64,000 nucleotides of DNA from Flagellimonas sp. S3867 (GCF_014698935.1 NZ_JACVMN010000002.1:806001-870000); one strand, 5' to 3'; numbered from the stretch's first letter, positions 27,965 through 37,088 are shown. Translations and numbers: made by a program. The notes: generated by a model not told the origin, from the letters alone.

Positions 27965-28996
27965 ATGCAACTGTACAATACATTAAGTGCAAAAGAAAGA
28001 GAAAAACTTATTGAGGAGGCCGGCAAAGAACGGTTGACCATCTCTTTCTATACATATGCACACATCGGTAACCCCGGAATTTTTAGAAATCACCTTTTTA
28101 TCAATTGGAACGAAATGGATGTACTTGGCCGAATCTATGTGGCCAAAGAAGGTATAAACGCACAATTATCGGTTCCTGCGGATAACTTTCAAGTATTCAA
28201 AGAACACCTTGATTCTATTTCTTTTTTAGAAAATGTACGCCTGAACATTGCCATTGAGCAGGATAACAAATCGTTTTTGAAACTCAAGGTCAAAGTCCGC
28301 AATAAGATTGTAGCTGATGGTTTGAACGATGATACTTTTGATGTGACCAACAAGGGCATTCACGTAGGAGCGGAACAATTCAACGAGCTTATCGAGGATC
28401 CCGATACCGTTCTTGTTGATATGCGAAATCATTATGAAAGTGAAATAGGGCATTTTAAAAATGCCGTTACACCAGATGTGGATACATTTAGAGATTCGTT
28501 GGATATCATCGAAGAAGATTTGGCAGCGCACAAAGAAGACAAGAAATTGGTCATGTATTGTACCGGAGGTATACGATGTGAAAAAGCCAGCGCCTATTAC
28601 AAACACAAAGGTTTTAAGCATGTTTACCAGCTTGAAGGTGGCATCATTGAATATACAAGACAGGTAAAAGCCAAAGACCTTGAAAACAAATTTTTGGGAA
28701 AGAATTTTGTATTCGACCATCGACGGGGAGAACGGATATCTGAGGATGTCATCGCCAATTGCCATCAATGTGGAAAACCATGCGACATCCATGTAAATTG
28801 TGCCAACGAAGCCTGTCATTTGCTATTTATACAATGTGAAGAATGTTCTGAAGCAATGAACGAGTGCTGTTCACAGGAATGCAAAGAAATCAATGCTCTG
28901 CCTTATGAAGAACAAAAGAAGCTGCGCAAAGGCAAACATGCAAGCAATAAAATTTTCAAAAAAGGACGTTCAGAAGTGTTGAAGTACAAAAGGTAA
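27965..28996 (+). CDS. trhO: tRNA uridine(34) hydroxylase / rhodanese-family TrhO
   Basis: This 343-residue protein has an N-terminal UPF0176 acylphosphatase-like domain (about residues 20-115, NWNEMDVLGRIYVAKEGINAQ) and a central rhodanese domain (130-230). The active-site loop is CTGGIRCEKA (Cys199, Cys205). A C-terminal Cys-rich segment (about 255-310) carries CHQCGKPC, CANEAC, CEECSEAMNECC and CSQEC, which probably binds zinc. TrhO hydroxylates uridine 34 of tRNAs toward ho5U. The start is placed at 27965, downstream of a predicted promoter element. Confidence 0.92.
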   Translation: MQLYNTLSAKEREKLIEEAGKERLTISFYTYAHIGNPGIFRNHLFINWNEMDVLGRIYVAKEGINAQLSVPADNFQVFKEHLDSISFLENVRLNIAIEQDNKSFLKLKVKVRNKIVADGLNDDTFDVTNKGIHVGAEQFNELIEDPDTVLVDMRNHYESEIGHFKNAVTPDVDTFRDSLDIIEEDLAAHKEDKKLVMYCTGGIRCEKASAYYKHKGFKHVYQLEGGIIEYTRQVKAKDLENKFLGKNFVFDHRRGERISEDVIANCHQCGKPCDIHVNCANEACHLLFIQCEECSEAMNECCSQECKEINALPYEEQKKLRKGKHASNKIFKKGRSEVLKYKR

Positions 28997-29097
28997 CATT
29001 TCACCGCTGCCACAAATTGTGCTATATTTACCACAAGTAATTTTATGAACCCTTTTTAAGAAAATGCAGTGCATTTCCTTAAATCAAGATAAAAAAT

Positions 29098-30255
29098 ATG
29101 GGATGTAGCAGTTGTTCAACCGGCAAGGATGGACAACCGCGTGGTTGCAAGAACAATGGTACTTGCGGCACAGATGGTTGTAATAAGCTAACGGTCTTTG
29201 ATTGGCTTTCCAATATGTCGTTACCCAGCGGTCAAAAACCATTTGATTGCGTTGAGGTACGTTTCAAAAATAGCAGAAAGGAATTTTTCAGAAATGTAGA
29301 TAACCTTCCCTTGGCAATAGGCGACGTGGTTGCTACACAGGCCAAGTCGGGTCATGATGTTGGCATAGTTACCCTTACTGGGGAGTTGGTCAAGGTGCAA
29401 ATGAAGAGAAAGAAAGTTCCGCATGATGACGAAGCCGTTCCCAAAATATATAGAAAAGCATCGCAGCGTGATATCGACATTTGGCAAAAATGCCGAAACA
29501 AAGAGGCCGAAATTCAAAAACGTTCTCGTGAAATAGCGATTTCACTCAAACTCCAAATGAAATTGAGCGATGTTGAATTTCAAGGCGATGGCTCCAAAGC
29601 TACTTTCTATTATACTGCAGAAGAACGGGTAGATTTTAGGCAATTGATAAAAGATATGGCCAAGGCTTTTGGAATTAGAATCGAAATGCGCCAGATAGGA
29701 TACCGTCAAGAAGCACAGCGATTGGGAGGTATTGGATCATGTGGTCGTGAGCTATGCTGTTCTACATGGCTGACAGATTTCAGATCAGTAAGTACCGCTT
29801 CAGCTAGATATCAACAACTGGCTTTAAATCCTCAAAAATTGGCAGGACAATGCGGTAAACTCAAATGCTGTCTCAATTATGAGTTGGACATGTATTTAGA
29901 GGCGTTAAAGAATTTTCCGCCCCAAGACAGTAAACTGAAGACTGAAAAAGGTATTGCCTTTTGCCAAAAAGCAGATATTTTCAAAGAAACACTTTGGTTT
30001 TCCTATAAAGATGACCCTGCCTCTTGGCACGCTTTGGACAAAGATCAGGTTTTGGAGATTTTAGAGCTGAACAAAAACAACAAAAAGATTGCCAGCCTTG
30101 AAGAATACGCCCAAGACAATATTAGCGAGGAAAAAATGGCCTTTGAAAATGTCGTAGGCCAAGATAGTCTTACTCGATTTGATAGGCCCAAGAATAAGAA
30201 GAGAAACAAAAAAAGAAGAAAAAATAGGCCAAAAAATCCATCCAATGCACAATAA
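29098..30255 (+). CDS. ricT: PSP1-domain protein RicT (YaaT-like)
   Basis: This 385-residue protein has a Cys-rich N-terminus (MGCSSCSTGKDG, CKNNGTCGTDGC) and a PSP1 domain (about residues 45-270) containing GSCGRELCCSTWL and AGQCGKLKCCLNYE. The C-terminal tail is extremely basic (KNKKRNKKRRKNRPKN). In Firmicutes RicT acts with RicA/RicF as an iron-sulfur complex controlling mRNA maturation. In Bacteroidota it neighbours gldH, as here, and its role is unclear. Its last 11 bp overlap gldH. The extra N-terminal cysteines may hold a metal or cluster. Confidence 0.88.
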   Translation: MGCSSCSTGKDGQPRGCKNNGTCGTDGCNKLTVFDWLSNMSLPSGQKPFDCVEVRFKNSRKEFFRNVDNLPLAIGDVVATQAKSGHDVGIVTLTGELVKVQMKRKKVPHDDEAVPKIYRKASQRDIDIWQKCRNKEAEIQKRSREIAISLKLQMKLSDVEFQGDGSKATFYYTAEERVDFRQLIKDMAKAFGIRIEMRQIGYRQEAQRLGGIGSCGRELCCSTWLTDFRSVSTASARYQQLALNPQKLAGQCGKLKCCLNYELDMYLEALKNFPPQDSKLKTEKGIAFCQKADIFKETLWFSYKDDPASWHALDKDQVLEILELNKNNKKIASLEEYAQDNISEEKMAFENVVGQDSLTRFDRPKNKKRNKKRRKNRPKNPSNAQ

Positions 30256-30733
30256 ATTCTTGCTTGTCCTTGTTGTTATTTGGAGCATAGTTTCCTGTAA
30301 TAACAACTTGGTCTATTCCGAGTTTGAGGCTATGGAGAATGGAAAATGGGATATGAACAAACCAGTAAATTTTGAATTTTCATCTTTAGATTCCGTGCAG
30401 CCTCACAATCTGTTCATCAATATCAGGAACGATAACACTTTTCAATTCAACAACCTCTTTTTAATAACCGAACTGGAATATCCAGATGGTGAAACCTTCA
30501 AGGACACGCTGGAATATAAAATGGCAGAGCCAACAGGTGAGTGGTTGGGCAAGGGGCTGGGAAGCATTAAGGAAAACAAACTTTGGTTCCATGAAAAGAT
30601 CGTTTTTTCCGATTCGGGCGTATATAAACTGAACATTATCCACGCCATGAGAAAGAATGGGAATGTGGACGGCATCCATGTTTTGGATGGCATTACCGAT
30701 GTAGGCTTGGAAATAGAAAAAAGTACCCACTAA
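30245..30733 (+). CDS. gldH: Gliding motility lipoprotein GldH
   Basis: This 162-residue lipoprotein has a signal (LLVLVVIWSIVSC, Cys about 18) followed by a beta-sandwich domain with NLFINIRNDNTFQFNNLFL and GEWLGKGLGSIKENK. GldH is needed for flavobacterial gliding and the type IX secretion machinery. ATG at 30245 is chosen because it directly precedes the signal peptide and overlaps the end of ricT, indicating coupling. The PBP1A gene follows 2 bp after the stop. The ricT-gldH-PBP1A order is common in the phylum. Confidence 0.9.
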   Translation: MHNKFLLVLVVIWSIVSCNNNLVYSEFEAMENGKWDMNKPVNFEFSSLDSVQPHNLFINIRNDNTFQFNNLFLITELEYPDGETFKDTLEYKMAEPTGEWLGKGLGSIKENKLWFHEKIVFSDSGVYKLNIIHAMRKNGNVDGIHVLDGITDVGLEIEKSTH

Positions 30734-30735
30734 TA

Positions 30736-33066
30736 ATGGCAAAAACGAAAAAAAAGGAACAAAAAAGTTTCTTCGTATTCATTAAATGGTTTTGGATTCT
30801 CTTCGGATCAGGAGTTTTGGTTGCCATATTGATTTTTCTTTTGGCAGCTTGGGGGGCATTTGGCGAAATGCCAACATTTGAGCATTTAGAAAACCCTAGT
30901 ACCAATTTGGCCACGGAACTTATTTCCTCAGATGGAGAAACATTGGGGAAATTTTATTTAGAAGATAACCGAACCGATGTTTCGTATGATGACCTACCGC
31001 AAAATTTGATTGATGCCTTAATTGCAAGTGAAGATATCCGCTTTCAGAATCATGCAGGAATAGACGCGCGTGGAACGCTGCGAGCGATGTTCTTTTTAGG
31101 AAAAAGAGGAGGGGCTAGTACAATTTCGCAGCAGTTGGCCAGGCAGCTTTTTGTTGGGGTACGGTCAAGAAACAAATTTGAGACCATAAAACAAAAGGCC
31201 ATGGAATGGGTCATTGCTACCCGTTTAGAAAGAAGTTATACCAAGGAAGAAATAATTGGGATGTACCTGAACATCTATGATTTTGGCAACAATGCAGATG
31301 GTATCCGTTCAGCATCTAGAATTTATTTTGGAAAAGAACCCAAAGATTTGAAATTAGAAGAATCAGCTATGCTGGTTGGAATGCTACAGAACTCATCACT
31401 TTATAATCCATTACGACGAGAAGAACTAACACATAAAAAAAGAAACACTGTATTGGGGCAATTGGCAAGGTATGAGTATATCACCGAAGCAGATAGAGAT
31501 TCACTTCAGGCCATGGAAATCAACCTGAACTACAACCCAGAATCACACCGGGAAGGTTTGGCCACTTATTTTAGAATGTATATGCAACGCTGGTTAAATG
31601 GATGGGTAAAAGAAAATCCAAAACCAGATGGCGAAAAATATAACATCTATTTGGATGGGCTAAAAATATTTACGACGATAGATTCCCGTATGCAGAAAAA
31701 TGCAGAGGATGCCGTTGAGGCCCATATGAAAAATCTACAAGCGGAGTTTTTCCATCAAAATACACCCGAACGTAACCCAACAGCTCCCTTTTTGGATTTG
31801 ACCAAAGGCGCAATCGACACCATAATGCGACAGGCGATGAAACGATCAGACCGGTGGAGGGTCCTGAAAGGTCAAGGGAAAACAGCAAAGGAAATTGAAA
31901 AGACATTCCATGAGAAAACAGAAATGACAGTCTTTGATTGGAACGGCGATTCCTATGAAAAAGATACTATAATGACACCGATGGACTCTATTCGGTATTA
32001 CAAGACTTTTTTAAGAACAGCGATGATGTCCATGGAACCTCAGACAGGCCATGTTAAAGCCTGGGTGGGCGGAGTTGATTATAAGCACTTTCAATACGAC
32101 AACGTTTACCAAGGCGCTAGACAAGCGGGATCAACGTTTAAGCCTTTTGTGTATGCAGCTGCCATTGACCAGCTGCGGTATTCCCCTTGCGATTCACTAC
32201 CCGACAATCAATATTGTATTGAGCCATTGAAGCATGGGAATATGGAAGCATGGTGTCCTAAAAATTCAGATGGGAAATATTCCGGAAAAAACATGACGCT
32301 TAAACATGCACTGGCCAATTCGGTAAACACGGTTACCGCTCAGTTGATGGATAAAGTAGGGCCAAAATCGGTGGCCATAATTGCAAAAAGCATGGGTATT
32401 TCCAGTGAGATTCTTGAGGTGCCTTCTATTGCCTTGGGAACCCCCGATGCAAGTGTATATGAAATGGTTGGGGCCTTTGGCACCTTTGCCAATCAAGGCG
32501 TATATGTAAAACCTGTAATGGTCACCCGTATTGAAGATAGAAACGGAACGGTGCTCTATGAATATGTTCCAGAAACCAAAGATGTTTTGAGCAAGGATGT
32601 TGCCTATGCCATGGTTAATTTGATGGAAGGTGTTACCAGAGGGGGATCAGGCACAAGGTTGAGGCATACTTTTGCCAAAAACGATAGAGTTTACAAGGAT
32701 ATCATCACAGGATACCCCTATGAATTGAACAACCCTATCGCTGGAAAAACAGGAACCACGCAGAATCAAAGTTATGGATGGTTTGTGGGCATGGTGCCCA
32801 ATCTGGTTACTGGAGTTTGGGTAGGAGGCGATAATCGGGCTGTCCATTTTAAAAGACTTGCTTACGGTCAAGGTGCATCTATGGCGTTGCCTATTTGGGC
32901 CTTGTATATGAAGGAAAATTATAAGAATGAAGAATTAGGCGTATCTCAAGATGCATTCGAAGAACCTGAAGATATGTCGATAAATGTCGATTGTACGAAA
33001 GTGCTTGAAGAGCTTAAAGAAGAACAGGATACAGAAGATGATCTAGAAGAAGATATCGGTTTTTAA
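30736..33066 (+). CDS. Penicillin-binding protein 1A (bifunctional transglycosylase/transpeptidase)
   Basis: This 776-residue class A PBP builds peptidoglycan. It has a short cytoplasmic Lys-rich tail, one membrane helix (about residues 13-38), a GT51 glycosyltransferase domain with the catalytic Glu in ASEDIRFQNHAGID (about residue 97), and a transpeptidase domain. The transpeptidase motifs are GSTFKPF (SxxK, about residue 466), SVN (about 534) and KTGTT (about 670). A very acidic C-terminal tail (EELKEEQDTEDDLEED) follows. It is the last gene of the ricT-gldH-PBP1A unit and is followed by a terminator. Confidence 0.96.
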   Translation: MAKTKKKEQKSFFVFIKWFWILFGSGVLVAILIFLLAAWGAFGEMPTFEHLENPSTNLATELISSDGETLGKFYLEDNRTDVSYDDLPQNLIDALIASEDIRFQNHAGIDARGTLRAMFFLGKRGGASTISQQLARQLFVGVRSRNKFETIKQKAMEWVIATRLERSYTKEEIIGMYLNIYDFGNNADGIRSASRIYFGKEPKDLKLEESAMLVGMLQNSSLYNPLRREELTHKKRNTVLGQLARYEYITEADRDSLQAMEINLNYNPESHREGLATYFRMYMQRWLNGWVKENPKPDGEKYNIYLDGLKIFTTIDSRMQKNAEDAVEAHMKNLQAEFFHQNTPERNPTAPFLDLTKGAIDTIMRQAMKRSDRWRVLKGQGKTAKEIEKTFHEKTEMTVFDWNGDSYEKDTIMTPMDSIRYYKTFLRTAMMSMEPQTGHVKAWVGGVDYKHFQYDNVYQGARQAGSTFKPFVYAAAIDQLRYSPCDSLPDNQYCIEPLKHGNMEAWCPKNSDGKYSGKNMTLKHALANSVNTVTAQLMDKVGPKSVAIIAKSMGISSEILEVPSIALGTPDASVYEMVGAFGTFANQGVYVKPVMVTRIEDRNGTVLYEYVPETKDVLSKDVAYAMVNLMEGVTRGGSGTRLRHTFAKNDRVYKDIITGYPYELNNPIAGKTGTTQNQSYGWFVGMVPNLVTGVWVGGDNRAVHFKRLAYGQGASMALPIWALYMKENYKNEELGVSQDAFEEPEDMSINVDCTKVLEELKEEQDTEDDLEEDIGF

Positions 33067-33088
33067 GACTATTTAAAACTAAAAAAAT

Positions 33089-33125
33089 AAGCTCCAAGTT
33101 GCATTTTGCCCTTGGGGCTTTTTTA
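33089..33125 (+). terminator. Intrinsic terminator after the PBP1A gene
   Basis: AAGCTCCAAG pairs with CTTGGGGCTT around a 12 nt loop, followed by TTTTTT. It begins 22 bp after the PBP1A stop. Confidence 0.88.
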
Positions 33126-33165
33126 TTAATATCGTAATTTCAGCAATAAGAAAACACAGCACCGA

Positions 33166-33867
33166 ATGATTAAAAAAACAGTTTCCGACGTAGATAAAGC
33201 TTTGGAAGGAGTTGCGGATGGAATGACCTTTATGTTAGGGGGATTTGGTCTATGCGGCATTCCCGAAAATGCTATTGCGCAATTGGTAAAATTGGAGATA
33301 ATGGATATCACTTGTATATCAAACAATGCCGGTGTCGATGATTTTGGGTTGGGTCTTTTGTTGCAAAACCATCAGATAAAAAAAATGATTTCATCATACG
33401 TAGGTGAAAACGATGAATTTGAACGCCAAATGCTCAGCGGAGAATTGGAAGTGGAACTTACCCCACAAGGAACCTTGGCAGAAAAATGCAGGGCTGCCCA
33501 AGCCGGTTTTCCTGCTTTCTATACTCCGGCAGGATACGGAACAGAGGTTGCAGAAGGTAAAGAAACCCGTGAGTTTGATGGAAAAATGTATGTGTTGGAA
33601 CCGGCTTATCAAGCTGATTTTTCATTTGTAAAAGCCTGGAAGGGCGATGAAGCTGGAAATTTAATTTTTAAGGGAACAGCACGAAACTTTAACCCGTGCA
33701 TGTGTGGTGCGGCCAAAATAACAGTGGCTGAGGTTGAAGAATTGGTGCCCGCTGGCAGTTTAGACCCCAATGCAATCCATATACCCGGAATATTTGTCCA
33801 ACGCATTTTCCAAGGCGAGAAATATGAAAAACGAATAGAACAAAGAACCGTAAGACAAAAAGGATAG
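33166..33867 (+). CDS. scoA: 3-oxoacid CoA-transferase subunit A
   Basis: This 233-residue CoA-transferase subunit A has family motifs [12 protein letters not shown] (about residues 27-38), [13 protein letters not shown] and [16 protein letters not shown]. The [20 protein letters not shown] segment is near residue 180. It transfers CoA from succinyl-CoA to acetoacetate with subunit B, or handles a related acid. It is followed by subunit B 2 bp later, so the two are co-translated. Related glutaconate or butyrate CoA-transferases share these motifs; SCOT is the most likely identity. Confidence 0.92.
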   Translation: MIKKTVSDVDKALEGVADGMTFMLGGFGLCGIPENAIAQLVKLEIMDITCISNNAGVDDFGLGLLLQNHQIKKMISSYVGENDEFERQMLSGELEVELTPQGTLAEKCRAAQAGFPAFYTPAGYGTEVAEGKETREFDGKMYVLEPAYQADFSFVKAWKGDEAGNLIFKGTARNFNPCMCGAAKITVAEVEELVPAGSLDPNAIHIPGIFVQRIFQGEKYEKRIEQRTVRQKG

Positions 33868-33869
33868 CT

Positions 33870-34523
33870 ATGTTGGATAAAAACGGAATCGCAAAGCGAA
33901 TTGCAAAAGAAGTCAAAGACGGTTACTACGTAAACTTGGGCATTGGCATTCCCACTTTGGTTGCCAATTTTGTTCGAGAAGATATCAGTGTTGAATTTCA
34001 AAGTGAAAATGGAGTTTTGGGAATGGGTCCATTTCCATTTGAAGGCGAAGAAGATGCCGATGTCATCAATGCAGGTAAGCAGACCATAACAACCCTTCCT
34101 GGAGCATCTTTTTTTGATTCTGCCACCAGTTTTGGAATGATTCGAGGTCAGCATGTTGACCTAACCATATTGGGTGCCATGGAAGTAGCCGAAAATGGTG
34201 ATATAGCCAATTGGAAGATTCCCGGTAAAATGGTCAAAGGCATGGGAGGAGCAATGGACCTCGTTGCCTCAGCAGAAAATATTATAGTGGCCATGATGCA
34301 CACCAACAAAGCTGGAAAATCCAAATTGCTCAAAAAATGCACACTTCCGTTAACTGGAGTGGGTTGTGTAAAGAAGATTGTTACCAATTTGGCCGTTCTG
34401 GAAGTCACCGAAAATGGATTTAAACTTCTGGAAAGAGCTCCGGGTGTTTCCGTTGAGGAAATTGTTCAGGCCACAGAAGGCAAGCTTGAAGTTAGTGGAG
34501 AGACACCCGAGATGGTAGTTTAG
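33870..34523 (+). CDS. scoB: 3-oxoacid CoA-transferase subunit B
   Basis: This 217-residue partner of the preceding subunit A carries the catalytic Glu46 in [10 protein letters not shown], which forms the enzyme-CoA thioester. [10 protein letters not shown] (about residues 22-31) and [15 protein letters not shown] are also family hallmarks. The heterodimer or heterotetramer of A and B completes ketone-body interconversion between acetoacetate and acetoacetyl-CoA. The downstream gene is convergent. Confidence 0.94.
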   Translation: MLDKNGIAKRIAKEVKDGYYVNLGIGIPTLVANFVREDISVEFQSENGVLGMGPFPFEGEEDADVINAGKQTITTLPGASFFDSATSFGMIRGQHVDLTILGAMEVAENGDIANWKIPGKMVKGMGGAMDLVASAENIIVAMMHTNKAGKSKLLKKCTLPLTGVGCVKKIVTNLAVLEVTENGFKLLERAPGVSVEEIVQATEGKLEVSGETPEMVV

Positions 34524-34576
34524 CAAATACAACATTTTATTTTAAAAGGGCATTCGATGCTGGTTAATCTCTTATC

Positions 34577-35044
34577 CTAATTCCATTCTTCGGTCAATGT
34601 AAATGAAGCGGTTAACCCTACGCTAAAATTAAATGGCAACTTTTCAACACCAAAAATTGCCCGGGAATGTCTGCCTTTTTCTTCCAAAACCTTTAAGAAT
34701 AGGTCCGAAGCACCATCCACAACCCTTGGCGCGTCATCCCAATTTTCAGCTGATTGATAGTATACATCTATATGGTTTAACCCTACAATTTTATCAAAAC
34801 CAATCTTGTCATTTATATGGGCTAGAACGTTTAACGCACAATGTTCCATGGCGCTAGAACCCTCTTCGGTTGATATTTCATTTCCCAATCTACCCTGATA
34901 AAAGAAAGCTCCGTTTTTAATTGGTAATTGGATTGCTATATAAGCAATATTCCCTCTAATGTTTACCGGAACGTATGAACCACCCGGAGTGGAAACTTCG
35001 GGCAGTTCAAGTTTTAATTCTTTGAGATTTTTTAATGGATCCAT
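34577..35044 (-). CDS. RidA/YjgF-family protein
   Basis: This 155-residue trimeric YjgF/YER057c/UK114 protein belongs to the longer, second group: YVPVNIRGNIAYIAIQLPI, the FYQGRLGNEIS segment, and RVVDGASDLFLKVLEEKGRHSR-type C-terminus. The Arg expected for imine-hydrolase activity (SRAIFGVEKLPF) is present. It lies 24 bp downstream of the OYE gene on the same strand, so the pair is probably one operon controlled by the divergent HxlR regulator. The substrate is unknown. Confidence 0.85.
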   Translation of the reverse strand: MDPLKNLKELKLELPEVSTPGGSYVPVNIRGNIAYIAIQLPIKNGAFFYQGRLGNEISTEEGSSAMEHCALNVLAHINDKIGFDKIVGLNHIDVYYQSAENWDDAPRVVDGASDLFLKVLEEKGRHSRAIFGVEKLPFNFSVGLTASFTLTEEWN

Positions 35045-35068
35045 TTTATTTTATTTCCAATCTATTGG

Positions 35069-36136
35069 TTAATAATCGGTATATCCCTTTTCTCCAGGAG
35101 TATAGAAGGTATCAAAATCAGGTGTTACCAGTTCGGCATTGTTCTGAAGTTTTTCTACCAAATCAGGATTGGAAATAAAGGGCCTACCAACATAAACCAA
35201 ATCCAAACCATTTTCTATAATAGCCTCACCTTTTTCGGCTGTATTCACATCTCCGCCGGATATAACAACTCCTTTGAAGTTTTCCTTAATGGTCTTTTTA
35301 ATATCAGTTGTAAAATCAGGCGCCCCGAAAGCTACACGTTGGTCCACTACATGAACATATAACACTTCAATATTGGCCAACTCTTTGGCTAAATAAATGA
35401 AGGTATTATCAAGTTCAGCGTAGTCCGATTGCATATCATTGAATGCTCCATAAGGAGAGATACGAATGCCGACCCTGTCATTCCCAATTTCGTCTGCCAC
35501 CTTTTGGGCCGTTTCCAAAACAAATCTGGTCCTGTTCTCTACCGACCCTCCATAGTGGTCTTCTCTTTGATTGGACCTTGGATTGATAAATTGGTTCATT
35601 AGATATCCGTTGGCAGCATGTAGCTCCACTCCGTCAACACCTGCCTCGTTTACCAGACGTTTGGCGGCTTGGACATATTCGTTTTGAGTAACTTCTATGT
35701 CTTCCAGTGTCATAGCTTTTGGCATTTCATGTGGAGCCGTCCCCTCTTCCGTGAATATTTCTCCTGCTGCCTGAATGCTCGATGGCGCAAGTGTGATGCT
35801 TCCCTCAGGCATATTTGCTTTAGACGTAATTCTGCCTGTATGCATAAGTTGCACAAATATTTTGCCCCCTTCGGAATGTACGGCATCCGCTACTTTTTTC
35901 CATCCCTCAATTTGTTCGTTTGAATAGGCCCCGGGAATACGCGGATATCCAATTCCATTGGGCGATGGCGAGGTGCCTTCGGAAATAATGAGCCCTGCAC
36001 TTGCTCGTTGTTGGTAATATTTTGCCATTAGCGCGTTAGGGATGTTGTTAATGGCCCTAGACCTTGTTAGAGGTGCCATTACAATTCTGTTATTCAGGTT
36101 TAATTTCCCTACTTGGTATGTGTCAAATAATTTCAT
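35069..36136 (-). CDS. Alkene reductase, Old Yellow Enzyme family
   Basis: This 355-residue FMN-dependent TIM-barrel reduces activated C=C bonds with NAD(P)H. Motifs include NRIVMAPLTRSRA (about residues 17-29), LMHTGRI, GVELHAANGYLMNQFINPRSN (as GVELHAANGYLMNQF) with catalytic His and Asn, and VYVGRPFISNPDLVEKL near the C-terminus. It is most like NemA/YqjM-type classical OYEs. Divergent transcription from an HxlR repressor, with palindromes over both promoters, suggests induction by electrophilic or oxidised compounds. Confidence 0.93.
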   Translation of the reverse strand: MKLFDTYQVGKLNLNNRIVMAPLTRSRAINNIPNALMAKYYQQRASAGLIISEGTSPSPNGIGYPRIPGAYSNEQIEGWKKVADAVHSEGGKIFVQLMHTGRITSKANMPEGSITLAPSSIQAAGEIFTEEGTAPHEMPKAMTLEDIEVTQNEYVQAAKRLVNEAGVDGVELHAANGYLMNQFINPRSNQREDHYGGSVENRTRFVLETAQKVADEIGNDRVGIRISPYGAFNDMQSDYAELDNTFIYLAKELANIEVLYVHVVDQRVAFGAPDFTTDIKKTIKENFKGVVISGGDVNTAEKGEAIIENGLDLVYVGRPFISNPDLVEKLQNNAELVTPDFDTFYTPGEKGYTDY

Positions 36137-36155
36137 TTATAATTTTCATATTTAT

Positions 36156-36174
36156 TAGTTTCCAAAAGTAACTA
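36156..36174. promoter_or_regulatory. Candidate HxlR operator over the OYE promoter
   Basis: The imperfect palindrome TAGTTTCC-AAA-AGTAACTA (6 of 8 arm positions match) contains the minus-strand -7 element TACTTTTG at 36163-36170. The half-site AGTAACTA resembles the arm of the operator at 36221-36240. Confidence 0.5.
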
Positions 36175-36200
36175 TTATTAGTATATAAAATAGATTATTG

Positions 36201-36208
36201 TATTTTTG
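36201..36208 (+). promoter_or_regulatory. -7 element TATTTTTG for the HxlR regulator
   Basis: This exact TAnnTTTG match lies 34 bp before the regulator ATG. A TTAG lies near the expected -33 position. The operator-like palindrome 36221-36240 lies just downstream, in the predicted 5' end of the transcript. Confidence 0.55.
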
Positions 36209-36220
36209 TAAACAGAAAAG

Positions 36221-36240
36221 TAGTAACCTAGAGGTAACTA
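36221..36240. promoter_or_regulatory. Candidate HxlR autoregulatory operator
   Basis: TAGTAACCT-AG-AGGTAACTA is a near-perfect 9-2-9 palindrome (8 of 9 arm positions pair). It lies between the predicted -7 element and the ATG of the HxlR gene, where bound repressor would block transcription of its own gene. Confidence 0.6.
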
Positions 36241-36242
36241 AT

Positions 36243-36590
36243 ATGACAAGAAAGTTAATCGAGAACCCAAATGAATGTCCTATCACCCATTCTATGAATA
36301 TCATAGGAAATAAATGGACTTCCATAATTGTGTATATGTTAGCCGATCGAAAATTGAGATTTGGAGAACTAGCTGTTCGAATCGACAAAATCAGTAGAAA
36401 GGTTTTGGCAGATCAACTCAAGGAAATGGAACTCAGGGGCATTGTTGTTAGGGAATCTTTTGCAGAAACTCCGCCAAGGGTAGAATATTCCTTAACGGAA
36501 AAAGGGGCAAGACTGTTGCCTATTTTAAACCAATTATGCGCTTGGAGCAAAGGCATTGAGCTTCATGACACAAATCAAAAAGCAGGCTGA
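36243..36590 (+). CDS. HxlR-family transcriptional regulator
   Basis: This 115-residue winged helix-turn-helix protein has the HxlR signature: ECPITHSMNIIGNKWTSIIV (Cys12), then the recognition helix ISRKVLADQLKEMELRGIV and the wing PPRVEYSLTEKG. The single N-terminal cysteine is the typical thiol sensor position in redox- or electrophile-responsive HxlR proteins. The start at 36243 is chosen because a promoter and palindrome lie immediately upstream. It is divergent from OYE-RidA and probably represses it. Confidence 0.92.
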   Translation: MTRKLIENPNECPITHSMNIIGNKWTSIIVYMLADRKLRFGELAVRIDKISRKVLADQLKEMELRGIVVRESFAETPPRVEYSLTEKGARLLPILNQLCAWSKGIELHDTNQKAG

Positions 36591-36842
36591 TTTGGATACT
36601 CCAAAAGCGGTATAGTACGGTTGCATTATTGGTTCCACTAGCCCATTACATTATTTGAGGAGATTCTACCTACAAGAAAATTGATTGTTTAATAAATCCG
36701 GATCGCCCAATAGCCACCGGACGGCTATCTAACATTTCATCGTCGAATCATCTTCCCGTAATCTTCACGATTAAATACTTTTTTCTTACAACAAAATAGA
36801 ATAGTTACACAACAAACATTTTTTAGTATAAATAGTTGTATT
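36591..36842. other. Non-coding stretch after the HxlR gene
   Basis: No convincing gene is visible. A short hairpin, TAGCC-ACCGGAC-GGCTA near 36714-36730, and a TAATC...GATTA inverted repeat near 36761-36775 are present. Neither has a T-tract, so a terminator for the HxlR gene is not clear. Confidence 0.5.
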
Positions 36843-36850
36843 TAGTTTTG
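36843..36850 (+). promoter_or_regulatory. -7 element TAGTTTTG of a small transcription unit
   Basis: This is an exact TAnnTTTG match, with TTTAG about 19-20 bp upstream at the -33 position. It predicts a start near 36854 and a transcript of about 200 nt ending at the terminator 37029-37060. Confidence 0.6.
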
Positions 36851-36896
36851 ATAGTATTGAATTTTTTCCCAAATTAACACCATAAAAATCAACAGC

Positions 36897-37004
36897 ATGG
36901 CACCCAGACTTAACCAAACCGCATTGGACGATACCGTCCAGGTTTACAGAAACGACTTTTTTACAGGATTTATACTATTGATTAAAAAGCTTTTCATGCT
37001 TTAA
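36897..37004 (+). CDS. Possible 35-residue peptide in a short transcription unit
   Basis: The open frame encodes 35 residues beginning MAPRLNQTALDDTVQVYRND and ending in a hydrophobic/basic stretch, FFTGFILLIKKLFML. It lies about 43 nt after the predicted start of the 36843 promoter unit and 24 nt before a strong terminator. No homologue is recognised. The transcript could equally be a small RNA, with this frame fortuitous. The hydrophobic tail would suit a membrane-active or membrane-bound peptide. Confidence 0.4.
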   Translation: MAPRLNQTALDDTVQVYRNDFFTGFILLIKKLFML

Positions 37005-37028
37005 TACTATTAAACCTAACTAAAATTA

Positions 37029-37060
37029 AGAGCCAGCATTATGTCTGGCTCTTTTTTTTT
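37029..37060 (+). terminator. Strong intrinsic terminator of the small transcription unit
   Basis: AGAGCCAG and CTGGCTCT pair perfectly around CATTATGT, followed by eight or nine T residues. It cannot belong to the HxlR gene without a readthrough of over 400 bp, so it best fits the short unit starting at 36843. Confidence 0.9.
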
Positions 37061-37088
37061 GGTTTAATTTGAAAAGTAAAAAGGTATA

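Noticed and set aside
28226..28819. Minus-strand open frame opposite trhO
   Set aside because: It overlaps the intact rhodanese gene and has no recognisable domain.
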